DNA of 64,000 bases, from NCBI RefSeq assembly GCF_000186465.1, contig NZ_GL636091.1:970236-1034235 (forward strand), given 5' to 3'. Position 1 is the stretch's first letter. The number at the start of each line of letters is the position of its first letter. Shown one piece after another: positions 8,101 through 16,942 of this stretch. The notes beneath the pieces are model-generated. The model was not told the origin of the DNA, did not search any database, and worked only from the letters and a program-made list of their open reading frames with translations. Origin of the DNA: Streptococcus australis ATCC 700641 (lineage in GTDB: Bacteria; Bacillota; Bacilli; Lactobacillales; Streptococcaceae). The translations under genes and the position numbers were made by a program.

Positions 8101-9974
8101 AAGAAGGAGTTCCAGAACTTAGCAGTTTCCTTGAGCATTGGATAAATCTTTTCTTTGAGATAGGTCTCATCCTTGGTGAATTTGTAGTAGTCATAGACAT
8201 TCTGCATCATCCAGGCATTGGCAGCCGGAGACCAACCCCAATAATAGTCCCAACCTGGAGTGGTCCAGCCAAACGGTGTCGCTTGGGTGTGGACCAGCCA
8301 ACCATTTTCTTGGCCTTCTTTGGATTCGATACCGGCATATTCTTTAGCTGCGATACGACCATAGTAGCGCAGGTCATCAATATAATTGACCATTGGCCTA
8401 GCAGTTTCTGCGAGATTGCTCATATAGGCAGGCCAGTAGTTCATCTGAAGGTTGACATTGAGGTGGTAATCTGAGTTCCAAGGTGGATTGTCTACAGCGT
8501 TCCAGACTCCTTGCAAGTTAGCAGGAAGTGCATCAGTACGATCACGAGACGAACTGATGATGAGGTAACGTCCGTATTGGAAGAAGAGTTCTTCTAGTTG
8601 TTGTCCTTTTTCCGGATTATAGGTTTGGAGAGCTTCTTTTGTCGTTTGAGTAGACTTGCTACCGCCAAGATTTAGTTGAACACGGTTGAAGAGACTTTGA
8701 TAGTCCTCGATGTGGTCATGTTTTAGAGTTTCATAATCTTTGGCCTTAGCAGCTTCAACGATAGACTTAACAGTATTTTCTACGTCAATATCCTTGCGAT
8801 AATTGGTTTTTGGATTTTGAGCAAAGTTGGTCTTGGCACTGAGTAAAAGGGTCGCATAGCTAGCTCCAGTGACAGTCAAATAGCCATCTTGGGCAGTGAC
8901 TTGTCCGTCTGTCTTGATTCCAAGATAAGAGGCAAATTGTAGACCATTGTCTTTGACAGTTCCCTTGAGTAAAATACCATTCGAATCAGTCGTAACCGCC
9001 CCTTGTTTATAATTCGAATATTCCCAAGAGTAATCGCCATTAGCAAGTAAATCTTCTGTTAAGCTATTCCAAAGGGTAAAATCGAGGGTCTTATCCCCTT
9101 TTTTACTCAAATGGGTTACAGTAACATCGTCAGGATAGCTAGAGAAGGTTTCGCGTTTAAAAGTGGTTCCATCTTGGCTATAAGCAGTAGTCGTAATAGC
9201 TTGGGTAATATCTAAGGCACGATGATAGTCGGTAACATTTTCCAAGCCTTTCTTTTGGTTGTTAAAGACCATAAAGATATCACCAAAAGATAAATAACGA
9301 CCATACTGAGCATTGTTTGGTCCTACTAGATTTTCTTCAGCTAACTGTTTCGCTTTTTGGCGGTCTCCAGCTTCAAGGGCCTTACGGATTTCTGCTAAGA
9401 CTTTGTGGCGGTCTTCGTAGTTTCCCCCGTTATAGTCGGTGCTATCCGGTTGTGGTCCACCAGACCAAAGAGTTTTTTCATTGTATTGAATTCTTTCCTC
9501 ACCGATGAGTCCGAAAACCTTGGCTCCCATTTCACCGTTTCCGACTGGAAGGGCTTGTTTTTCCCAACCATCATAGGAAGGAGTAGCTGGTTGATTGTAG
9601 GTCAATTGATAATCAGTTTGTTTGGCCACGGGAGTCTCAACTTTCCTAGTTTCCTTATCTTTATTCGGCTCAATCGAACTAGTCGAACCGTCTGTATGAT
9701 TACTTTCAACAGTTCTATCAGGAGTTGAGTCTCTTTCTTCAGAAATAGGAGCAATAGGTGGATTTTCTGGCTTGGATCCTCCAGTTCCGTCAGTCGGACT
9801 CCCTATTGTTGGGGCAGATTCAGTAAGGTTGCTTTCATTTTGACTTCCCGTAATACTATCAGCCAATACCTGATGTGAGCTGAGAAAAAATGCACCTAGT
9901 AAAACAGAAGCCGTACCGACTGTTAGTTTGCGGATACTATAACGGCAGGATTTTTCCAAAAATCTATGGTCCAT
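5118..9974 (-). CDS. Cell-wall-anchored GH95 alpha-L-fucosidase
   Basis: A 1618-residue surface enzyme expected to release terminal fucose, probably alpha-1,2-linked, from host glycans. The start is set at 9974 because AGGAGAG lies just upstream; the frame extends further but without a ribosome site. It has a YSIRK signal (YSIRK at 12-16, cleavage after about 38), a Ser/Thr/Pro linker, then a GH95 domain at about 122-870. Likely active residues match the AfcA family: N-x-N in YHLNVNLQMNYW (about 505-507), Glu in SPSYSPEHG (about 643) and Asp in FQIDGNFG (about 805). Two similar modules of about 140 residues start with MDDRD (about 1012 and 1152) and look carbohydrate-binding. The C-terminus has a sorting signal LPKTN with Asn in place of the usual Gly, a hydrophobic helix and a charged tail. 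Confidence 0.92.
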   Translation of the reverse strand: MDHRFLEKSCRYSIRKLTVGTASVLLGAFFLSSHQVLADSITGSQNESNLTESAPTIGSPTDGTGGSKPENPPIAPISEERDSTPDRTVESNHTDGSTSSIEPNKDKETRKVETPVAKQTDYQLTYNQPATPSYDGWEKQALPVGNGEMGAKVFGLIGEERIQYNEKTLWSGGPQPDSTDYNGGNYEDRHKVLAEIRKALEAGDRQKAKQLAEENLVGPNNAQYGRYLSFGDIFMVFNNQKKGLENVTDYHRALDITQAITTTAYSQDGTTFKRETFSSYPDDVTVTHLSKKGDKTLDFTLWNSLTEDLLANGDYSWEYSNYKQGAVTTDSNGILLKGTVKDNGLQFASYLGIKTDGQVTAQDGYLTVTGASYATLLLSAKTNFAQNPKTNYRKDIDVENTVKSIVEAAKAKDYETLKHDHIEDYQSLFNRVQLNLGGSKSTQTTKEALQTYNPEKGQQLEELFFQYGRYLIISSSRDRTDALPANLQGVWNAVDNPPWNSDYHLNVNLQMNYWPAYMSNLAETARPMVNYIDDLRYYGRIAAKEYAGIESKEGQENGWLVHTQATPFGWTTPGWDYYWGWSPAANAWMMQNVYDYYKFTKDETYLKEKIYPMLKETAKFWNSFLHYDQTSDRWVSSPSYSPEHGTITIGNTFDQSLVWQLFHDYMEAANHLNVDQDLVTEVKTKFDKLKPLHINQEGRIKEWYEEDSPQFTNEGIENHHRHVSHLVGLFPGTLFSKDQPEYLEAARATLNHRGDGGTGWSKANKINLWARLLDGNRAHRLLAEQLKSSTLENLWDTHAPFQIDGNFGATSGMAEMLLQSHTGYIAPLPALPDAWKDGQISGLVARGNFEVSMKWKEKNLESLAFLSHAGGDLVVDYPDIESSIVKINGKEIKPTLLKGNRIQIATQKGDQITFEKLPEQVTRLSAVRKDAVTAELDFNPVTDATHYVIRRESKDESNDASSVKEFLTNVTHFIDRSIDSLHSYSYTVRAMIGERSRQSSEAASIQPVVELMDDRDPRVQYGPAFHNWEDADLFAGTEKYADLTVDSYSDKDATARISFKGRGIEIYGLKSSKLGLAEVQIDGKKIGDLDFHTSGETEKSALIGRFTGLPDGDHLLTLTVKKEHLNRGDERSKISIDYFKIYPGQGATVEKMDDRDSRIHYGSLFKDWSESGLYQTTEKYATLQDVDPSQYSEAKATIPFTGTGIRIYGLKSSDYGKALVTIDGKEMPSLDFYSSADYEKNVLIGEYTNLSNGDHILTLTVDPNSPDDRKMISLDSFDILKPPTVSLDTPSLAPIKAGDQTITLTLPSGEWDAIALHFPGEKDPIFLKKRDEQHVTLSDGNRVLAIKDQQIELPIPETSHQKQNQIISAYAIRGKTITSPVVSLLPAIVTSLGNQKPPVVTLPEYTEPIGTAGQEAAIHSLPEYVLRVLKDQASKVEVISGENEIGSDSHLEIQKVLDQGLFGKTYDAFNLQLKDKEGNPVPVKGSVLVRLPLSKEVKQLYVLTPNQGLQSLEFTLREGMIEFMAQELGTYAIVYQSDSSEKVEPTASERREPYKPISESTSPRKAGDALMSVPNSKQDQASQRQLPKTNTGHSSYLLFLAGLSLVLAASFLEKKEQD

Positions 9975-10053
9975 AGAACTCTCCTCTAGTTTTTTGAGAC
10001 CGCTTACATTTTTAGTTAAAGACAGTCCCTTCATATTTATTTCTATCATATCC

Positions 10054-10082
10054 AATTTAATAGGCAAACAGAAAAATGTCAA
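10054..10082 (-). promoter_or_regulatory. Promoter of the fucosidase gene
   Basis: Read on the minus strand, TTGACA (10082-10077) is followed by a 17-bp spacer and TAAATT (10059-10054). The transcript would start near 10045, leaving a leader of about 70 nt. Confidence 0.55.
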
Positions 10083-10167
10083 TAGCTTTTAGGTAAGATG
10101 CATATTTGAGAGTGTTATTTCTTGAAATAGTAGAGAAATAAGAGATGAATAAGCTATTATTTTGGGC

Positions 10168-10182
10168 TGAAAACAGTTTTCA
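10168..10182. promoter_or_regulatory. Perfect 15-bp palindrome, possible operator
   Basis: TGAAAACAGTTTTCA is self-complementary around a single central base. It lies about 85 bp upstream of the fucosidase -35 box, between that promoter and the GntR remnant. It resembles a catabolite-repression site with one extra central base, but the regulator is unknown. Confidence 0.35.
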
Positions 10183-10196
10183 TTTTCGGATATCGT

Positions 10197-10226
10197 AAAA
10201 AAACAGTTGAGTCCATTCTCAACTGT
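10197..10226 (-). terminator. Terminator of the GntR-family remnant
   Basis: On the minus strand ACAGTTGAG and CTCAACTGT pair and are followed by seven T. It sits just downstream of the stop of the regulator remnant and is a relic of that gene's 3' end. Confidence 0.7.
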
Positions 10227-10238
10227 CAGCGGAGTACT

Positions 10239-10424
10239 CTATTTTTGATTTCTTTTTGCATAGTCGACAAAATGAAACTTGTCTAATTTGTGACGGCTTT
10301 CGGTGAACTGGAATTGCCGACCGTCTGCTAAGTAAACTTGGGAGCGGACCGTTACAACGTGTTGGTCTTTTCCAAGATCCAGTAAGATCTTATCGCGATT
10401 ATCGATTGGTGAAATCAAGATTTC
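10239..10424 (-). pseudogene. GntR-family regulator remnant (UTRA domain C-terminus)
   Basis: Translating the minus strand gives about 60 residues that end in TESRHKLDKFHFVDYAKRNQ and a TAG stop at 10241-10239. The S-R-H-x-x-D-x-F-x-F-x-D-x-A-R/K pattern is the hallmark end of UTRA-domain GntR regulators such as TreR. The frame is closed upstream by TAA at 10427-10425 and no DNA-binding domain is present. It is a decayed regulator whose N-terminal two thirds are gone. Which sugar it controlled cannot be told, and its old target may have been deleted with it. Confidence 0.75.
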
Positions 10425-10434
10425 TTAAGATATT

Positions 10435-10471
10435 AAAAAAAAAGAAAACGGCTCTTCGTTTTCTTTTTTTT
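10435..10471. terminator. Hairpin with A and T tracts on both sides
   Basis: AAAGAAAACG (10441-10450) pairs with CGTTTTCTTT (10457-10466), flanked by A and T runs, so it can work in both directions. It lies between the regulator remnant and the pflA promoter. Confidence 0.6.
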
Positions 10472-10596
10472 GCCATAGAGAATAGGTAAGAGTAACAGCT
10501 ACTGGAATGGCCTGTACTAATACAATGGAATGAAATTGAAAAACAGTTTATTTTCTAAAAAATCATTAAAATCCTTTTATTCACAAGGAATCGTGT

Positions 10597-10622
10597 TATA
10601 ATAAAGTCATAAAACGTTTTCA
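10597..10622 (+). promoter_or_regulatory. pflA -10 box and overlapping cre-like site
   Basis: TATAAT at 10597-10602 is followed at 10609-10622 by ATAAAACGTTTTCA, which matches the catabolite-responsive element core (TGAAAACGTTTTCA) at 12 of 14 positions. The site falls at the likely transcript start, where CcpA binding would repress. No clear -35 box is visible. Confidence 0.5.
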
Positions 10623-10639
10623 AGAGAGAAGGATAAGAC

Positions 10640-11434
10640 ATGGAAAATGAAACAGTTGACTATGGAAAAGTAACAGGAATGGTACACTCTACGGAAAGCT
10701 TCGGTGCAGTGGATGGACCAGGGATCCGTTTTATTGTCTTCCTTCAAGGCTGTCAAATGAGGTGTCAGTATTGCCATAACCCGGATACTTGGGCTATGGA
10801 AACCAACATGTCTAGAGAACGAACAGTGGATGATGTCCTAGAAGAAGCCCTCCGCTATCGTGGATTTTGGGGTCAAAAAGGTGGGATCACTGTCAGTGGG
10901 GGAGAAGCTCTCTTACAGATAGATTTCTTGATTGCCCTCTTCACCAAGGCTCAAGAGTTGGGCATTCACTGCACGCTCGATACCTGTGCTTTACCTTTCC
11001 GCAATACCCCTCGCTACCTGGAAAAATTTGACAAACTGATGGCAGTAACCGATTTGGTGCTTCTTGATATCAAGGAAATTAACGATGAACGGCACAGATT
11101 TGTAACTAGTCAAACGAATAAGAATATTTTGGCTTGTGCCAAGTATTTGTCTGATATTGGCAAGCCCGTTTGGATTCGCCACGTCTTGGTGCCAGGTCTG
11201 ACAGACCGAGACGACGACTTGATCGAACTTGGGAAATTCGTCAAAACCCTTAAAAATGTTGATAAATTTGAAATTCTGCCCTATCATACCATGGGTGAGT
11301 TCAAGTGGCGAGAATTAGGGATTCCTTATTCTTTAGAAGGAGTGAAACCTCCAACAAAAGAACGGGTTCAAAATGCTAAGAACTTGATGGAAACTGAAAG
11401 TTATCAAGATTACCTGAAACGGGTTAAAGGATAA
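10640..11434 (+). CDS. pflA: Pyruvate formate-lyase activating enzyme
   Basis: 264 residues, a radical-SAM glycyl-radical activase that installs the radical on pyruvate formate-lyase for mixed-acid fermentation. The iron-sulfur motif is C38-x3-C42-x2-C45 in QGCQMRCQYCHNPDTW. A glycine-rich SAM segment (TVSGGEALLQ) follows at about 95. AGAGAAGGAT precedes the ATG. The gene stands alone between an upstream hairpin and a downstream terminator, and the substrate gene pflB is not in the window, as is usual in streptococci. A cre-like site overlaps the promoter. Confidence 0.95.
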   Translation: MENETVDYGKVTGMVHSTESFGAVDGPGIRFIVFLQGCQMRCQYCHNPDTWAMETNMSRERTVDDVLEEALRYRGFWGQKGGITVSGGEALLQIDFLIALFTKAQELGIHCTLDTCALPFRNTPRYLEKFDKLMAVTDLVLLDIKEINDERHRFVTSQTNKNILACAKYLSDIGKPVWIRHVLVPGLTDRDDDLIELGKFVKTLKNVDKFEILPYHTMGEFKWRELGIPYSLEGVKPPTKERVQNAKNLMETESYQDYLKRVKG

Positions 11435-11443
11435 AATAAATCG

Positions 11444-11472
11444 AGACAGTTGATTCTTCCAGCTGTCTTTTC
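11444..11472 (+). terminator. pflA terminator
   Basis: AGACAGTTG and CAGCTGTCT pair (one G-U) and are followed by TTTT. Confidence 0.7.
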
Positions 11473-11561
11473 TGATGAAATGCACAACTATTCCCTTTCT
11501 TTAAACGGAAAAACGTGCTAAAATAGAGTCAATAGACAAATGAAAATGAAGAGGTAGAAAC

Positions 11562-12497
11562 ATGTCAAAAATTCTTGTTTTTGGTCACCAAAACCCTGAC
11601 TCAGATGCCATCGGATCATCTGTAGCCTTTGCTTATCTTGCAAAAGAAGCATATGGTTTGGATACAGAGGCGGTGGCCCTTGGAACGCCAAATGAAGAAA
11701 CAGCCTTTGTATTGGATTATTTTGGTGTGGAAGCGCCACGTGTGATCACATCTGCTAAAGCAGAAGGTGCAGAGCAAGTCATCTTAACAGACCACAATGA
11801 ATTCCAACAGTCTGTATCAGATATCGCTGAAGTAGAAGTTTACGGTGTGGTGGACCACCACCGTGTGGCTAACTTTGAAACTGCCAGCCCACTTTACATG
11901 CGTTTGGAACCAGTTGGGTCATCATCCTCTATCGTTTACCGCATGTTCAAAGAGCACGGTGTAGCAGTGCCAAAAGAAATTGCAGGTTTGATGCTTTCAG
12001 GTTTGATTTCAGATACTCTTCTTTTGAAATCACCAACCACTCATCCATCAGATAAAGTCATTGCTCCTGAATTGGCTGAATTGGCTGGTGTAAACTTGGA
12101 AGAATACGGTCTTTCCATGCTTAAGGCTGGTACAAACTTGGCAAGCAAATCTGCTGAAGAATTGATTGATATCGATGCTAAGACATTTGAACTCAACGGA
12201 AACAATGTTCGTGTGGCTCAAGTGAACACAGTTGATATTGCTGAAGTCTTGGAACGCCAAGCTGAAATCGAAGCAGCTATCCAAGCCACAAATGCAGCTA
12301 ACGGCTACTCTGACTTTGTCTTGATGATTACAGACATCGTCAACTCAAACTCAGAAATTTTGGCTCTTGGTGCTAATATGGACAAGGTAGAGGCAGCTTT
12401 CAACTTCAAACTTGAAAACAACCACGCTTTCCTTCCAGGTGCTGTTTCACGTAAGAAACAAGTGGTACCTCAACTGACTGAAAGCTTTAATGCATAA
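11562..12497 (+). CDS. ppaC: Manganese-dependent inorganic pyrophosphatase
   Basis: 311 residues, a family II soluble pyrophosphatase of the DHH superfamily that hydrolyses pyrophosphate to phosphate in the cytoplasm. Metal ligands are seen as H9, D13 and D15 in [15 protein letters not shown]77 in LTDHNEF, and the D98-H99-H100 motif in [10 protein letters not shown]. The C-terminal DHHA2 part ends with the [10 protein letters not shown] substrate-binding loop. GAAGAGG lies upstream of the start. A terminator follows at 12522, although a small gene with its own ribosome site begins soon after. Confidence 0.96.
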   Translation: MSKILVFGHQNPDSDAIGSSVAFAYLAKEAYGLDTEAVALGTPNEETAFVLDYFGVEAPRVITSAKAEGAEQVILTDHNEFQQSVSDIAEVEVYGVVDHHRVANFETASPLYMRLEPVGSSSSIVYRMFKEHGVAVPKEIAGLMLSGLISDTLLLKSPTTHPSDKVIAPELAELAGVNLEEYGLSMLKAGTNLASKSAEELIDIDAKTFELNGNNVRVAQVNTVDIAEVLERQAEIEAAIQATNAANGYSDFVLMITDIVNSNSEILALGANMDKVEAAFNFKLENNHAFLPGAVSRKKQVVPQLTESFNA

Positions 12498-12521
12498 TCA
12501 TAGATGGGGAAGCCCATTGTT

Positions 12522-12549
12522 AAAAAGGAGTTTCGGCTCCTTTTTTGCT
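12522..12549 (+). terminator. ppaC terminator
   Basis: AAAAAGGAG(TTTCGG)CTCCTTTTTT forms a stem with a T run. It overlaps the region just before the ribosome site of the next gene. Confidence 0.7.
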
Positions 12550-12560
12550 AGGAGAGAAGT

Positions 12561-13073
12561 ATGTTAGAAAATGGCGATTTGATTTTTGTGAAAGATGATT
12601 CGGATATAGGACAGGCCATCCAGGAATCTACTGGTAACTATAGCCACGTGGCTATCTTTTTGGACGGACATGTCTATCATGCTACGGTGGAAGGTGGCGT
12701 CCTTGCCCAGGTCCCTGAGGACTTCTTTGAAGCTGGAAAAGTCTATGACATTTATCGCTATGAGCAGATTGATTGTACAGAGGTCAAAAAGCGAGCAGAG
12801 AGTCATTTAGGAGCTCCCTACAATGCGTCCTTTTATCCTGATGGGGAGGGTCTCTATTGTTCCCAATATATCGCAGACATTCTCCCTATTTTTGAAACCA
12901 TTCCCATGAAGTTTGGAGATGAGGAAGAGGAGATTAGTCCGTTCTGGATAGATTACTATAAGGAGCTAGGTCTAGTCGTTCCTCTAGATCAGCCTGGGAC
13001 CAACCCGAGTCAACTAGCCCAATCACCCCATCTACAGTTTAAAGAAAGGTATTTGGATGATTACAATCATTAA
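12561..13073 (+). CDS. YiiX/NlpC-P60-like permuted papain-fold protein
   Basis: 170 residues. The N-terminus (GDLIFVK, then NYSHVAIFLDGHVYHA) and a later LYCSQYIADI give the His-before-Cys order of circularly permuted NlpC/P60 enzymes of the YiiX/YebB group. His at about 29 and Cys at about 99 are the probable catalytic pair. Members act on lipid or amide bonds and the substrate here is unknown. There is no signal peptide. AGGAGAG precedes the start. It overlaps the next gene by 17 bp, so the two are probably co-translated. Confidence 0.7.
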   Translation: MLENGDLIFVKDDSDIGQAIQESTGNYSHVAIFLDGHVYHATVEGGVLAQVPEDFFEAGKVYDIYRYEQIDCTEVKKRAESHLGAPYNASFYPDGEGLYCSQYIADILPIFETIPMKFGDEEEEISPFWIDYYKELGLVVPLDQPGTNPSQLAQSPHLQFKERYLDDYNH

Positions 13074-13707
13074 TCCCACACGTTTGACGCGTCAGCCATT
13101 TTTTAAGGACTTGATCAACTATCTGGACCAGCAGGATGATGTCATCCTGCGGCAAATCAAGGCCCAATTTCCAGATCAACCAGTGGATAAACTGATGGAG
13201 GAGTATATCAAAGCGGGCTTGGTCCTTCGAGAAAATAAACGCTACACCCTCAACCTTCCTTTTTTGGAGTCAGCTGATCTTGTTGATTTGGATCAAGAAG
13301 TCTTTGTCCGAGAGGATAGTGAATTTTATCAGGAACTAAAAAACAAAGTTTTCCAAACGGAACTTCGCAACACGACCAATGCAGCGATTCTCGTAGAGGA
13401 GACTGACTTCGAGCGAAATGCACAGACTCTTTCCAATTACTTCTACAAGGTGGCTCAGCAATATCCATTGACAGAGGAGCAAGAGAAGCTCTATGCTATT
13501 TTGGGAGACGTCAATCCAGAGTATGCTCTCAAGTATATGACTAGCTTTTTGCTCAAGTTCCTCAAGAAAGAAGAAGTCCAGCAAAAGCGCAGAGACATCT
13601 TTGTAGACAGTTTAGAAATCTTAGGCTATATCCGAAAAAATGATGAAGGCAAATATGAATTAGTAGTGGAGTTGGACAAGGAAAGATTGATGTTTATCAA
13701 ACAATAA
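13057..13707 (+). CDS. DUF1803 family protein
   Basis: 216 residues with no signal peptide or membrane segment, probably cytoplasmic. The start MITIINPTRLTRQPFFKDL matches the streptococcal DUF1803 family that commonly follows ppaC. The first part (FPDQPVDKLMEEYIKAGLVLRENKRYTLNLPFL) looks like a small winged-helix-type segment, followed by a helical charged region. The function is unknown. It overlaps the preceding gene and carries its ribosome site (AAAGGT) within it. Confidence 0.75.
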   Translation: MITIINPTRLTRQPFFKDLINYLDQQDDVILRQIKAQFPDQPVDKLMEEYIKAGLVLRENKRYTLNLPFLESADLVDLDQEVFVREDSEFYQELKNKVFQTELRNTTNAAILVEETDFERNAQTLSNYFYKVAQQYPLTEEQEKLYAILGDVNPEYALKYMTSFLLKFLKKEEVQQKRRDIFVDSLEILGYIRKNDEGKYELVVELDKERLMFIKQ

Positions 13708-13735
13708 AAGGCTAGGAAAATTTCCTAGCCTTCTT
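13708..13735. terminator. Bidirectional terminator between DUF1803 gene and murE
   Basis: AAGGCTAGGAAA and TTTCCTAGCCTT form a long perfect stem with A/T tracts on both sides, serving the two convergent genes. Confidence 0.85.
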
Positions 13736-13743
13736 TCGTTTGA

Positions 13744-15189
13744 TTATAGGTAACGTTCAGCAATGGCGGCATCACCTGGATACTCTTCTTTTACGCCATT
13801 GACGATTTGGTAACAGTCAGCTCCTTTTCCGGCGATAATAACAGTATCCTCAGGCTTGCTGGTAGTTGCCATAGCCTGTTGAATGGCTTGTTCGCGGTCT
13901 GCGATTTTTTCGACAGGGCGCGTGATGAAACTGCTAATCTCTTCAGCGATGGCCAAAGGATCTTCATAGTTAGGGTCATCCGCTGTGAGGAAGACTTGGA
14001 TCTCAGGATGGTCTTCTAAGAGCAAGCCAAAGTCCTTGCGGCGGCTCTCTCCTTTATTCCCAGTTGATCCAAGGACCAGCGAAATGGTTCCGGTTTGATG
14101 GGTTTCGACAACTGAGAGCAGTTTTTTCAAGCTATCTCCATTATGGGCATAGTCGATGAAGACCTTGGCCCCATTCTTTTGAGTCAAGACTTCCATTCGG
14201 CCAGGGACGCGCGTCTTGGCAATTCCTTTTTGGATGTCTTCGAGACTCGCCCCTAGACGAAGGCAGGCAAGACCTGCAGCCACAGCATTTTCTTGGTTGA
14301 AGCGACCAATCAGTTGGGTCTGGTAGTCGCCGGCTAACTTGCCAGTGACAGAAAAGCTAAAGGCTTTTGAATTTTGGACTTGGTTGCCTGATTGACTACC
14401 GTAGAAGTCGTGGTCTTGCTCAGCGACCTCTTCTGCAAGAATGTCAAAATGATCCATATCGCTATTGACGACAACAGCACGACTATTTTCCATCAAGAGA
14501 CGTTTATGGTAGAAGTAGTCCTCAAAGGTTGGATGCTCAATCGGTCCAATATGGTCAGGGCTGATGTTGAGGAAGACACCGACATCAAAGATCAGACCGT
14601 AAACCCGTTTCACCAAATAAGCTTGGCTAGAAACTTCCATAATCAGGTGGGTCCGATCATTGGCAACTGCCTGGGCCATCATCTCAAAAAGGTCAATACT
14701 TTCTGGGGTCGTCAAGGTTGATTTGAAGAAGGTCTTGCCATCCAGTGTTGTGTTCATGGTCGATAGCATAGCTGGACGGTGGCCTTGTTCAAGAATCTTG
14801 TAGGCATAGTAAGCAGAAGTGGTTTTGCCCTTGGTCCCTGTAAAAGCTAAGAGTTTTAGCTGGCGCTCAGGGTGGCCATAGAATTCCATGGCAATTAAGC
14901 TCATGGCTTGCTTGATATCCGTAACGATAATGGCTGGGATGCTAACCTCAAAGTCTTGCTCAGCGACATACCACTGAAGGCCTTGTTCGATCGCTTGTTC
15001 CAAAAATTCCTTCTTGAAATTTGCCCCCTTCACAAAAAAGAGGGTCTCAGCGTTGACCTTTCGACTATCGTAGCTAATTTGATTAAAAGAAACACCACTT
15101 GCAGAATAGTGGTATTCTCCGTCTTGTAGGATCTCACGAAAGTTGTGATCCTCTTTTAAAATGTTTAGTACAGTTTCTATCTTCATCAT
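13744..15189 (-). CDS. murE: UDP-MurNAc-L-Ala-D-Glu:L-lysine ligase
   Basis: 481 residues, the usual streptococcal length. It adds L-lysine to the peptidoglycan precursor in the cytoplasm. The ATP-binding loop FTGTKGKTT lies at about 115, the GRMEVL and DYAHNGDSL segments of the Mur ligase C-terminal domain are present, and the specificity loop reads DDPNYEDP, the lysine-type form rather than the DNPR of diaminopimelate enzymes. Two adjacent ATGs exist; the first gives the common length. It is divergent from the flippase gene, which also works in wall precursor supply. Confidence 0.96.
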   Translation of the reverse strand: MMKIETVLNILKEDHNFREILQDGEYHYSASGVSFNQISYDSRKVNAETLFFVKGANFKKEFLEQAIEQGLQWYVAEQDFEVSIPAIIVTDIKQAMSLIAMEFYGHPERQLKLLAFTGTKGKTTSAYYAYKILEQGHRPAMLSTMNTTLDGKTFFKSTLTTPESIDLFEMMAQAVANDRTHLIMEVSSQAYLVKRVYGLIFDVGVFLNISPDHIGPIEHPTFEDYFYHKRLLMENSRAVVVNSDMDHFDILAEEVAEQDHDFYGSQSGNQVQNSKAFSFSVTGKLAGDYQTQLIGRFNQENAVAAGLACLRLGASLEDIQKGIAKTRVPGRMEVLTQKNGAKVFIDYAHNGDSLKKLLSVVETHQTGTISLVLGSTGNKGESRRKDFGLLLEDHPEIQVFLTADDPNYEDPLAIAEEISSFITRPVEKIADREQAIQQAMATTSKPEDTVIIAGKGADCYQIVNGVKEEYPGDAAIAERYL

Positions 15190-15275
15190 AATCCTATTTT
15201 AAACTGAAAGACCTTATTTTACAAGTGTAAAGGAAAAGTTTATAATGAAAGAAGACTATAAAGTAGAGGAAAGAT

Positions 15276-16904
15276 ATGAGTAACGAAACAAGTAATCAAC
15301 AGGCCCAGATGCTTCGAGGAACAGTCTGGTTAACAGCCAGTAATTTCATTAGTCGTCTCTTAGGAGCGGCCTATATCATCCCTTGGTATATCTGGATGGG
15401 GAAACATGGGGCAGAAGCAAATGGCCTCTTTACTATGGGGTATAATATATACGCCTGGTTTTTGCTGATTTCAACAGCGGGCGTCCCGGTAGCAGTCGCT
15501 AAGCAGGTGGCTAAATACAATACTAAGAGGCAAGAAGAACATAGCTATGCCATGATTCGAGGTTTTCTCAAGTTCATGTCCTTGTTGGGACTAATTTTTG
15601 CCATTATCATGTATTTGCTTTCTCCAGTCTTTGCAAAGCTGTCTGGAGGTGGGAAGGACTTAATCCCTGTCATGCAGAGCCTGTCTTGGGCGGTCCTCAT
15701 TTTCCCTTCCATGAGTGTCATTCGAGGCTTCTTCCAAGGACATAACAATTTAAAACCATATGCCATTAGCCAAATCGCTGAGCAGGTGATTCGGGTTATC
15801 TGGATGCTCTTAACGGCCTACTTTATTATGAAGGTGGGTTCGGGTAATTATGTGGAGGCGGTGACCCAGTCGACCTTTGCAGCCTTTATTGGGATGGGGG
15901 CAAGTCTTCTGGTCCTCTTCTATTATCTTTGGAAGACAGGCCTTTTGAAACATATTATTCATCGACCAGAGTCTGACAATGAGATTGATACCAAGGCTCT
16001 CTTGTGGGATACCATTCGTGAAGCGATTCCGTTCATTGTAACAGGATCAGCCATTCAGCTCTTCCAGATTATCGACCAGATGACCTATAGCAATGTCATG
16101 TCTTGGTTTACAAACTATACTCGCTCTGAGCTCTTGGTTCAATTCAGCTACTTCTCAGCAAATCCAAATAAAATCACCATGATTTTGATTGCGGTAGCGA
16201 CCTCGATTGGAGGAGTGGGGATTCCGCTTTTAACAGAAAACTATGTCAAGGGGGATTTTCGAGCTGCTGGTAAGCTAGTTCAGGATAACCTGACCATGCT
16301 AGTAGCCTTCTTGCTTCCAGCTACGATTGGTGCAGTAGCCATTGCAGAGCCTCTCTATACCGTCTTTTACGGGAAACCAGATTCCCTTGCTTTGGGGCTC
16401 TTTATCCTAGCGATGTTGCAAACGGTCATTCTAGGCTTGTATACAGTCCTATCCCCAATGATTCAGGCTCTTTTCCAAAATAGGAAGGCGATTCTTTACT
16501 TTGGTTATGGGGTATTGGTGAAACTGATTCTACAAGTGCCTTTTATTTATCTCTTTAGAGCCTATGGCCCTCTTCTTTCTACTACTATTGGTCTCATGAT
16601 TCCAATCGTCCTCATGTACAAAGAAATTCATCGAGTGACTCATTTTAATCGCAAAATAGTCTTCAAACGGAGCTTATTAACAGCTATTTTAACCTTAATT
16701 ATGCTATTAGTGGTTTTACTTTCAGTCTTTATCCTCGGCTTTGTCATCAAACCAAATGGTCGAGTGATGAGTATGATTTATGTAGCTCTGATTGGTGGTG
16801 TGGGAATCATCGTTTATGGTGGTCTTGGTCTTCGTCTTCGTTTCTTAGATCGTTTTATTGGGAACAAAGCAGCTAGTCTTCGAAATAAATTTCACATCTC
16901 ATAA
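15276..16904 (+). CDS. murJ: Lipid II flippase, MurJ/YtgP type
   Basis: 542 residues with about 14 hydrophobic segments, a MOP-superfamily exporter. The N-terminal GTVWLTASNFISRLLGAAY is typical of the YtgP branch, the functional MurJ of Firmicutes, which flips lipid II across the membrane for peptidoglycan synthesis. It has a short soluble N-terminus and the ribosome site AGAGGAAAG. Being divergent from murE places two wall-synthesis genes back to back. Family members that move other polysaccharides exist, but the murE neighbour supports YtgP. Confidence 0.9.
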   Translation: MSNETSNQQAQMLRGTVWLTASNFISRLLGAAYIIPWYIWMGKHGAEANGLFTMGYNIYAWFLLISTAGVPVAVAKQVAKYNTKRQEEHSYAMIRGFLKFMSLLGLIFAIIMYLLSPVFAKLSGGGKDLIPVMQSLSWAVLIFPSMSVIRGFFQGHNNLKPYAISQIAEQVIRVIWMLLTAYFIMKVGSGNYVEAVTQSTFAAFIGMGASLLVLFYYLWKTGLLKHIIHRPESDNEIDTKALLWDTIREAIPFIVTGSAIQLFQIIDQMTYSNVMSWFTNYTRSELLVQFSYFSANPNKITMILIAVATSIGGVGIPLLTENYVKGDFRAAGKLVQDNLTMLVAFLLPATIGAVAIAEPLYTVFYGKPDSLALGLFILAMLQTVILGLYTVLSPMIQALFQNRKAILYFGYGVLVKLILQVPFIYLFRAYGPLLSTTIGLMIPIVLMYKEIHRVTHFNRKIVFKRSLLTAILTLIMLLVVLLSVFILGFVIKPNGRVMSMIYVALIGGVGIIVYGGLGLRLRFLDRFIGNKAASLRNKFHIS

Positions 16905-16910
16905 ACTATG

Positions 16911-16938
16911 GAGGTTGGGTTTAGCGCCCACCTCTTTT
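16911..16938 (+). terminator. Flippase gene terminator
   Basis: GAGGTTGGG and CCCACCTC pair around TTTAGCG, followed by five T. Confidence 0.8.
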
Positions 16939-16942
16939 TCAT

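Noticed and set aside
8010..8474. 154-codon plus-strand ORF opposite the fucosidase gene
   Set aside because: It lies wholly inside the GH95 catalytic domain on the other strand, has no ribosome site and its composition mirrors the antisense frame.
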